This document shows, one piece after another, positions 59,537-64,000 of a stretch of 64,000 nt of DNA. Under the pieces are notes generated by a model that worked only from the letters and a program-made list of their open reading frames with translations, had not been told where the DNA came from and did no database searches. Both the position numbers and the translations under genes were made by a program. Every line of letters begins with the position of its first letter. Position 1 is the first letter of the stretch. Source of the stretch: Actinomycetes bacterium (lineage in GTDB: Bacteria > Actinomycetota > Actinomycetes > DATJPE01); NCBI GenBank assembly GCA_035506535.1, contig DATJPE010000083.1, forward strand, positions 51,218 through 115,217, in the 5' to 3' direction.

Positions 59537-59593
59537 CGATCTTGAGAGATGCAGGGTCGCGGTCGGCGTGTCGCCCGGCATCTCTCAAGATCG
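59537..59593. terminator. Inverted repeat between convergent genes
   Basis: gatcttgagagatgc (59538-59552) and its exact complement (59578-59592) flank a 25-base loop; one more pair extends the stem outward. It lies in the 234-base gap between the convergent DUF2252 and aminotransferase genes, consistent with a two-way terminator or another dispersed repeat. Nothing else is seen in the gap. Confidence 0.6.
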
Positions 59594-59610
59594 CGGGTCG
59601 GACTGGCCGA

Positions 59611-61038
59611 TCACCCCCGCAGGGCTTCGGCGAGGTCGCGGAACTCCTCGACGAGCAGGTTCATGTCGCCGGCGGTGTGCGCCAACGACACCAGCCACTG
59701 CTCGTCCAGCCCGGGCGGGGTGAGGATGCCGCGGTTGACGCCCCACAGCCAGGAGAGCTCGGCTGCGGTGAAGTCGGTGCGCTTGTAGTCGCGGTAGTTG
59801 CGTACGGGCGTCGCCGACCAGGTGACCGCACCCTTGACCCCGAACCCGACCGTGTGCGCCGGCAGGGCGTGCTCGTCGATGATCGCGTCCATCGCGGCGA
59901 GCGCCTGGTCGTTGAGCGCCTCGGCGGTCGCGAGCGCCTCCGGCGTGGCGATCTCGTCCACGGCGATGGCGGCGGCGACGACGAGCGGGTTCCCGTTGTA
60001 CGTGCCGAAGTGCGCCATCCGGCCGTCCGTGACGCACGCCATGACCTCCTCGCGTCCACCGAACGCCGCGAGCGGCAGACCGCCCCCGATGCTCTTGGCC
60101 AGGGAGATGAGGTCGGGGATGACTCCGAGTCGCTGCGACGCGCCCGCCGGACCAGCCGTGAGGCCGGTCTTCACCTCGTCGAACACCAACAGCGCGCCGT
60201 GCGAGTCGCACAGTTCGCGGACGCCGGCGAGGTAGCCGTCGTCGGGCACGACGATGCCGATGTTCTCGAGGACCGGTTCCATGAACACGCACGCCACCTC
60301 GGTGCCGTGCTCGTCGAAGATCTGCTCGAGCCGGTCGAGGTCGTTGTACGGGACGACGTACACCGTGCCGGCCTCGACCTCGAACGGGGTCACCGGCGTC
60401 GGCGCCTCCTCCGGTCCCGCCTCCGCGACGCCCGGCTTCACCGACACCTGGAGTGCGTCGTAGCCGCCGTGGTATCCGCCCTCGATCTTGATGATCGCCT
60501 TGCGGTTGGTGAAGGCACGGGCGGTACGCAAGGCGTACATCGTCGCCTCGGTCCCGGAGTTGGCGAAACGCAGCCGGTCGAGGGAGAAGCGCCGCTGGAA
60601 GCGTTCGGCCGCCTCGGTTGCCATCGGCGATGGCGTCACGAAGAGCGTCCCGGTCTCGAGTGCGCGCGAGACCGCCGCGATGACTGTCGGGTTCAGGTGC
60701 CCGGCGAGCATGGCGCCGAAGCCCATGGACAGGTCCAGGACCCTCCGGCCGTCGACGTCGGTGAGCCACGCACCCTTCGCCGAGGTGATGGCGACCGGGT
60801 ACGGGTCCCAGTGCTGGAACGACGACGGCACCCCCAACGGCAGGCTGCCGAGCGCGCGGGCGTGGTGGGCTCCTGAGCCGGGCGTCACCTGCTCGAAGCG
60901 CTCCCACTCCGCCGCCAACAGGGACTTCACCCGCTCCTCGTCGAGCGGCGCCGAGGACGCTGGAACGTTGCGCCAGGTCTGCGGGTCGTGCGCGGGCCAC
61001 GTGACTGGTGTCATGGCACGGTCGAAGCTCTCTTTCAC
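59611..61038 (-). CDS. Class III PLP-dependent aminotransferase (glutamate-1-semialdehyde aminomutase-like)
   Basis: This 475-residue protein has the fold-type I pattern of class III aminotransferases: WLTDVDGRRVLDLSMGFGAM, ANSGTEATMYALRTAR, YHGGYDAL, LLVFDEVKTGL and the PLP lysine K315 in SLAKSIGGGLPLAAFGG. It resembles glutamate-1-semialdehyde aminomutase and beta-amino-acid transaminases; the substrate cannot be set. GTG 61038 has GGAGG five bases upstream and is preferred over ATG 61014. It is divergent from the small gene at 61228. No haem genes are nearby, so a role other than HemL is likely. Confidence 0.87.
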   Translation of the reverse strand: MKESFDRAMTPVTWPAHDPQTWRNVPASSAPLDEERVKSLLAAEWERFEQVTPGSGAHHARALGSLPLGVPSSFQHWDPYPVAITSAKGAWLTDVDGRRVLDLSMGFGAMLAGHLNPTVIAAVSRALETGTLFVTPSPMATEAAERFQRRFSLDRLRFANSGTEATMYALRTARAFTNRKAIIKIEGGYHGGYDALQVSVKPGVAEAGPEEAPTPVTPFEVEAGTVYVVPYNDLDRLEQIFDEHGTEVACVFMEPVLENIGIVVPDDGYLAGVRELCDSHGALLVFDEVKTGLTAGPAGASQRLGVIPDLISLAKSIGGGLPLAAFGGREEVMACVTDGRMAHFGTYNGNPLVVAAAIAVDEIATPEALATAEALNDQALAAMDAIIDEHALPAHTVGFGVKGAVTWSATPVRNYRDYKRTDFTAAELSWLWGVNRGILTPPGLDEQWLVSLAHTAGDMNLLVEEFRDLAEALRG

Positions 61039-61152
61039 GTCTGCCTCCGCATCCCTCGTTGCGCATGACCAGGCCGCCAGCATGTCAGGTCGGTACGGTC
61101 GACGAGGCCACCGTTGCGAGAAATTCCGGAAACATCCAGCCGGGAAAAAGCC

Positions 61153-61180
61153 TTGAAATATTGCGCGACCAAGGTACAGT
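61153..61180 (+). promoter_or_regulatory. Candidate promoter of the small gene at 61228
   Basis: TTGAAA (61153-61158) and TACAGT (61175-61180) are separated by 16 bases in a locally AT-rich stretch, about 48 bases before the GTG start. This is a good sigma-70-type match for a GC-rich genome. Confidence 0.5.
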
Positions 61181-61227
61181 TCTCGGTCGGGCCAGGAACT
61201 GCCTGGTACTGAAGAAGGAGTCAGTCC

Positions 61228-61416
61228 GTGAGCACCGCCGGTACGTCGACGAAGCGCCAAGAGCGCTGCCTCGGCTTGCTGTCAGCGCTGGACGGCTCCG
61301 TCCAGAGCTGGCCGAGCAAGCCGACCCAGCGCGGCGTCGCCGTGCCGTCGCACCTCGACGCGCGTGGTGTCGAAGGGGCGCTGTCCCCGAATCTCCTGGG
61401 GGCGCCTTCGTCGTAG
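61228..61416 (+). CDS. Small uncharacterised protein (62 residues)
   Basis: A GTG start with AAGGAG seven bases upstream opens a 62-codon frame (STAGTSTKRQERCLGLLSAL, ending SPNLLGAPSS). It has a promoter-like sequence upstream and a strong terminator hairpin 29 bases downstream, so it looks like a complete single-gene transcript. No signal peptide, membrane helix or family is recognised. The C-terminal half is rich in Pro, Ser and Gly. It could be a peptide precursor or simply a small cytosolic protein. Confidence 0.5.
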   Translation: MSTAGTSTKRQERCLGLLSALDGSVQSWPSKPTQRGVAVPSHLDARGVEGALSPNLLGAPSS

Positions 61417-61444
61417 AACCTGTTGAGAACACAGGCCTTCGACG

Positions 61445-61483
61445 AAGGGCCGCTCCCGAGCGAGGGGAGCGGCCCTTCTGCTT
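61445..61483 (+). terminator. Rho-independent-type terminator
   Basis: aagggccgctccc (61445-61457) and gggagcggccctt (61465-61477) form a perfect 13-bp stem with a 7-base loop, followed by ctgctttg. It ends the small gene at 61228-61416. Confidence 0.85.
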
Positions 61484-62028
61484 TGGGCCGACCGCAGCCG
61501 CTGTGAGGGCTCACCGCAGAAGCCTAGATCGCTGCGAGGCCCGGTAGCTCGACACCAACCGCTCACGACCGACCGCACGGCACACCGACCACTGGGGGAA
61601 GCCACCTGAGACCCATCGACCAAAGCGAGCAGATCCACTGAATGAGTGAATTCCGGCAATTCGGGAACGGCATTGTTCCTGAGTTACTGAAACACGCCTT
61701 GATACATAGCCAGTCGCTGCTGGGGAAGAGCCCGGCCCGCCCGTTCCCGGGGCGGCCGGGGGACACGGCAGGTCACATGAACGTCGCCCCTGAGGCCAGG
61801 CGCTGGCACCTGAACAGAGGAACGAGCAGCGCCCACCTGCGTGCGGGTGGGCGGACCGACGCGTGCCGAGCGTCGGGGCGCCGAACCAGACCCGGGACCG
61901 GAACGTCCCCTGGGACCGCCTGCCCACCCAGCAACACCCACGCCGGCCGGCCCAACCGCTGAAGGGTCTCGGTCGGTCCTATCGAGGCGGCTCCGCCGCT
62001 TGACGAACCCGAAGAGAGGAGGCACGTC
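61484..62028. other. Gene-free, structured leader upstream of rtcB
   Basis: No convincing gene is seen in these 545 bases. An AT-richer part (61640-61710, with gaattccggcaattcggg) may hold promoter elements. Further on are several short hairpins: cgcccacc/gggtgggcg near 61828-61853 and ggcggctccgccg near 61988. They could fold the 5' leader of rtcB mRNA. No tRNA-like element is visible here. Confidence 0.4.
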
Positions 62029-63195
62029 ATGGCTCTCGCAACGCTCCAGGGCGCGAACGTGCCCATCACCATGTGGGCACGCCCCGAGGAGGTCGAGCCC
62101 GCGGCGCTCGACCAGCTGAAGCGGATCGCGGCCCTGCCGTGGACGTTCAGCCACATCGCGGTCATGCCCGACGTCCACCTCGGCAAGGGCGCCACGGTCG
62201 GGTCGGTCATCGCGATGCGGGATGCCCTCTCGCCGTCCGCGGTCGGCGTGGACATCGGCTGCGGCATGGCCGCGGTGGCGACCAACCTCACCGCGGCAGA
62301 CCTGCCGGAGGACCTCAAGGGACTCCGTACGGACGTCGAGGCAGCCATCCCCGTGGGCTTCGCGCAGCACGAGGACATCAGCCGTGAGGTCGACGGCTAC
62401 GGGCTGTGGGGCGGCTTCGCCGGGCTGAGCCCGAAGGTGCAGGACCGGCTCGGCAAGGCGATGCGGCAGATGGGATCGCTTGGTGGAGGCAACCACTTCA
62501 TCGAGCTGTGCCTGGACGGCGAGGACCGTGTGTGGATCATGCTGCACTCCGGCTCCCGGAACATCGGGAAGGAGCTGGCTGAGGTGCACATCGGCATCGC
62601 CAAGCAGCTGCCGCACAACGCGGACCTGCCCGACCGCGACCTGGCGGTCTTCGTGGCGAACACCCCGGAGATGACTGCCTACCGCAACGACCTCATGTGG
62701 GCGCAGGAGTACGCGCGGCTCAACCGGGCCACGATGCTGCGGCTCTACATGGACGTCGTCCGCCGGCACCTGCCTCAGGTCGTGTTCGACGAGCCGATCT
62801 CCTGTCATCACAACTACGTGGCGCAGGAGCACCACTACGGCACCGACGTACTGGTGACCCGCAAGGGCGCCATCCGGGCCGGTGTCGGGGACCTCGGCAT
62901 CATCCCGGGCTCGATGGGGACCTCGAGCTTCATCGTCCGGGGGCTCGGGAACCCCGAGTCCTTCGAATCCGCGTCGCACGGCGCCGGCCGCCGGATGAGC
63001 CGCAACGAGGCCCGGCGGCGCTTCACCGTCGCCGACCTCGAGGCGCAGACCGCCGGTATCGAGTCCCGCAAGGACGCCGGGGTGCTCGACGAGCTCCCCG
63101 CCGCCTACAAGGACATCGACCAGGTCATGGCGAACCAGGCCGACCTGGTCGAGATCGTCGCCCGGCTACGACAGGTCATGGTGGTCAAGGGCTAG
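62029..63195 (+). CDS. rtcB: RNA-splicing ligase RtcB
   Basis: This 388-residue protein has the RtcB metal-binding residues in MPDVHLGKGATVGS, GVDIGCGM, GGGNHFIEL, HSGSRNIG and SCHHNYV. The guanylylation His is in SASHGAGRRMSR. RtcB joins RNA 3'-phosphate or 2',3'-cyclic phosphate ends to 5'-OH ends using GTP and Mn2+, repairing cleaved tRNAs and other RNAs. ATG 62029 has GAGAGGAGG upstream. No archease or rtcA gene is nearby. A strong hairpin follows, and a run of tRNA genes starts 75 bases past the stop, an unusual and suggestive neighbour. Confidence 0.96.
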   Translation: MALATLQGANVPITMWARPEEVEPAALDQLKRIAALPWTFSHIAVMPDVHLGKGATVGSVIAMRDALSPSAVGVDIGCGMAAVATNLTAADLPEDLKGLRTDVEAAIPVGFAQHEDISREVDGYGLWGGFAGLSPKVQDRLGKAMRQMGSLGGGNHFIELCLDGEDRVWIMLHSGSRNIGKELAEVHIGIAKQLPHNADLPDRDLAVFVANTPEMTAYRNDLMWAQEYARLNRATMLRLYMDVVRRHLPQVVFDEPISCHHNYVAQEHHYGTDVLVTRKGAIRAGVGDLGIIPGSMGTSSFIVRGLGNPESFESASHGAGRRMSRNEARRRFTVADLEAQTAGIESRKDAGVLDELPAAYKDIDQVMANQADLVEIVARLRQVMVVKG

Positions 63196-63220
63196 GCGTA
63201 CGCCCGCCCGTGCACCGCCC

Positions 63221-63264
63221 GGCGGTCCTCCCGGAGCGTCCTCGAGCGTTTCGGGAGGACCGCC
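63221..63264 (+). terminator. Terminator hairpin between rtcB and the tRNA array
   Basis: ggcggtcctcccg (63221-63233) and cgggaggaccgcc (63252-63264) form a perfect 13-bp stem with an 18-base loop, 26 bases after the rtcB stop and 7 bases before the first tRNA. It should separate rtcB mRNA from the array, although read-through is possible. Confidence 0.75.
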
Positions 63265-63270
63265 AGTCAT

Positions 63271-63344
63271 TCCCCTGTGGTGTAACGGCAGCACGCTCGG
63301 CTCTGAACCGAGAAGTCACTTGGGTTCGAATCCTGGCAGGGGAG
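63271..63344 (+). tRNA. tRNA-Gln (CTG)
   Basis: The acceptor stem TCCCCTG/CAGGGGA is perfect. The anticodon stem is CTCGG/CCGAG with loop CTCTGAA, giving anticodon CTG at 63303-63305. The T loop is TTCGAAT; the T stem relies on wobble pairs. No CCA is encoded. Confidence 0.88.
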
Positions 63345-63379
63345 CGCGAACACCTCGCCCTGACCCACGCACGGCACCT

Positions 63380-63451
63380 CTCTCCGTAGTCAAGGGGACA
63401 CGACGCGAGCATCCGAAGCTCGAGACCCGAGTTCGACTCTCGTCGGAGAGA
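63380..63451 (+). tRNA. tRNA-Arg (CCG)
   Basis: The acceptor CTCTCCG/CGGAGAG and the anticodon stem CGAGC/GCTCG are perfect; loop ATCCGAA gives anticodon CCG at 63413-63415. The T loop is TTCGACT, with one mismatch at the base of the T stem. The D stem has only three pairs (GTC/GAC). It is shorter and less regular than usual chromosomal arginine tRNAs. Confidence 0.75.
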
Positions 63452-63474
63452 CTCTCGGGGCGCAGCCACAACGA

Positions 63475-63546
63475 GCGAGCCTGGTGTAACGGCCAGGACA
63501 GCTGTTTCCAACGCAGCGAGTGGGGGTTCGAATCCTCTGGCTCGTG
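63475..63546 (+). tRNA. tRNA-Trp-like (CCA)
   Basis: The acceptor GCGAGCC/GGCTCGT pairs throughout with a G-U first pair. The anticodon stem GCTGT/GCAGC has loop TTCCAAC and anticodon CCA at 63508-63510. The T loop is TTCGAAT. The D stem is weak (two clear pairs) and the sequence differs from normal actinobacterial tRNA-Trp, so identity by body sequence is uncertain. Confidence 0.68.
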
Positions 63547-63566
63547 CTGATCGACGTACGTCTCAC

Positions 63567-63638
63567 GCAGGCGAGGCCCATCCGGATGGGTGCCTGGCTT
63601 CCACCCAGGAGGAGCGGGTTCGACTCCCGCCGCCTGCT
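63567..63638 (+). tRNA. tRNA-Gly (TCC)
   Basis: All stems are good: acceptor GCAGGCG/CGCCTGC, D GCCC/GGGT, anticodon CCTGG/CCAGG, T GCGGG/CCCGC. Loop CTTCCAC gives anticodon TCC at 63600-63602. This is the most regular member of the array. Confidence 0.9.
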
Positions 63639-63642
63639 CCTT

Positions 63643-63714
63643 GCCCCGGTCGTCCAACGGCGAGGACACCACCCCCTCAAGGTGAAGACGCCGGTTCGAG
63701 TCCGGTCCGGGGTA
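63643..63714 (+). tRNA. tRNA-Glu (CTC)
   Basis: The acceptor GCCCCGG/CCGGGGT has a G-U first pair. D stem GTCC/GGAC and T stem GCCGG/CCGGT are good. The anticodon loop CCCTCAA gives CTC at 63676-63678 but has C, not the near-universal U, at position 33. The outermost anticodon-stem pair is a C-A mismatch. It starts only 4 bases after the preceding tRNA. Confidence 0.75.
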
Positions 63715-63723
63715 CGCAACGAA

Positions 63724-63756
63724 AGGACTGCGCAGGTTCGACTCCCAGCGGTCCTC
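63724..63756 (+). other. tRNA-like remnant: acceptor and T-loop sequence without anticodon arm
   Basis: AGGACTG and CGGTCCT can form a 7-bp acceptor-like stem around a TTCGACT T-loop motif, but there is no room for D or anticodon arms and the T stem pairs poorly. It may be a deletion remnant of a tRNA or a minihelix-like RNA. Confidence 0.45.
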
Positions 63757-63787
63757 GATCCGTCGCGCCGACAACGTCGACGGCCAC

Positions 63788-63872
63788 GCCCAGGTGGTGG
63801 AACTTGGTAGACGCGCCGGACTCAGACTCCGGTGGCCCGAGGGCCGTGCGGGTTCGAGTCCCCGGCGGCGCA
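63788..63872 (+). tRNA. tRNA-Leu (CAG) with poorly paired acceptor
   Basis: The body is clearly leucine type: GGTGGAAC...TTGGTAGACGC, anticodon stem CCGGA/TCCGG, loop CTCAGAC (anticodon CAG at 63823-63825), and a long variable arm (TGGCCCGAGGGCC). The acceptor GCCCAGG against GCGGCGC pairs at only about 4 of 7 positions, and the T stem has an extra C. It may be defective or edited. Confidence 0.65.
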
Positions 63873-63897
63873 CTGCTGTGATGTCGCAGGACATCGA

Positions 63898-63969
63898 TGA
63901 CGCGTGGCCCAACAGGCAGGGCACCGACTGTTACTCCGGGCAGTGAAGGTTCGAATCCTTCCGCGTCAG
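63898..63969 (+). tRNA. tRNA-like gene, probably Asn (GTT)
   Basis: The acceptor TGACGCG/CGCGTCA, D stem GCCC/GGGC and T stem GAAGG/CCTTC are all perfect. The anticodon region ACTGTTAC fits loop CTGTTAC with anticodon GTT at 63930-63932, but the stem (CCGA with TCCGG) needs a one-base bulge. The array appears to continue toward the window edge. Confidence 0.6.
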
Positions 63970-64000
63970 CTGACCTCGGCTCGCATTCGTGCGAGCTCGC

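Noticed and set aside
59611..61038. Naming the aminotransferase hemL
   Set aside because: The fold matches, but no haem-biosynthesis genes are nearby and several related class III enzymes share these motifs.
61642..61962. A 106-codon frame in the rtcB leader
   Set aside because: It has no ribosome site, low-complexity sequence and hairpins within it; non-coding leader is more likely.
63520..63810. Open frames across the tRNA array
   Set aside because: They read through tRNA sequences; the tRNA structures explain the conservation.
62029..64000. Prophage or integrative element ending in the tRNA array
   Set aside because: No integrase, portal, terminase or attachment-site duplication is visible in the window; sequence to the right would be needed.

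Overview
The window is 64 kb of very GC-rich DNA with the gene content and order of an actinobacterial chromosome. The landmarks are DUF3046, recA-recX, miaB, miaA, dapF, hflX, lexA beside a LysM gene, and nrdR-nrdJ. SOS boxes of the TCGAAC-N4-GTTCGA type and many GTG starts agree with this. Gene families and codon use suggest a Nocardioides-like or related actinomycete, but the genus cannot be fixed from the sequence alone.

Layout. 0.2-3.3 kb holds a secreted beta-propeller-like protein and an ECF sigma factor paired with a membrane-anchored, propeller-like partner, all leftward. 3.4-9.4 kb holds DUF3046, a secreted GH3 hydrolase, recA interrupted by an intein, recX and a large uncharacterised protein. 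9.4-14.1 kb is leftward: a YjbR/MmcQ protein, a 2H phosphoesterase, a P-type ATPase and PPK2. 14.3-24.1 kb is the tRNA-modification and lysine/peptidoglycan block: miaB, a dioxygenase-like gene, miaA, a secreted protein, dapF, hflX and a DinG-type helicase. 24.2-45.5 kb is one long operon of very large proteins without recognisable signal peptides. It includes a 3341-residue DUF6603-type protein and ends in a 1173-residue propeller protein; its genes overlap by a few bases and are probably translationally coupled. 45.9-53 kb holds a two-component system, lexA, an SOS-type LysM protein, a SHOCT protein and a membrane phosphodiesterase-like protein. 53-58 kb is nrdR and an intein-containing class II ribonucleotide reductase. 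58-61.5 kb holds a DUF2252 gene, a class III aminotransferase and a small gene. 62-64 kb is the RNA ligase gene rtcB followed by a dense array of tRNA and tRNA-like genes that probably runs off the right edge.

How the genes work together. RecA, RecX, LexA and the LysM protein form the SOS circuit; SOS-type boxes lie upstream of recA, lexA and the LysM gene. NrdR and NrdJ form a dNTP-supply unit with tandem NrdR-type boxes. MiaA and MiaB act in sequence on A37 of tRNA. PPK2 and the P-type ATPase are adjacent on one strand and may link polyphosphate to ion transport. RtcB next to irregular tRNAs suggests RNA repair or tRNA replacement.

The intergenic spaces carry at least four families of dispersed palindromic repeats, A to D. 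Some have invaded a coding region, and the DinG gene's ribosome-binding/start region has been amplified in tandem. The strongest candidates for undescribed biology are the 21-kb giant-protein operon, the rtcB/tRNA array, and the repeated translation-start module.
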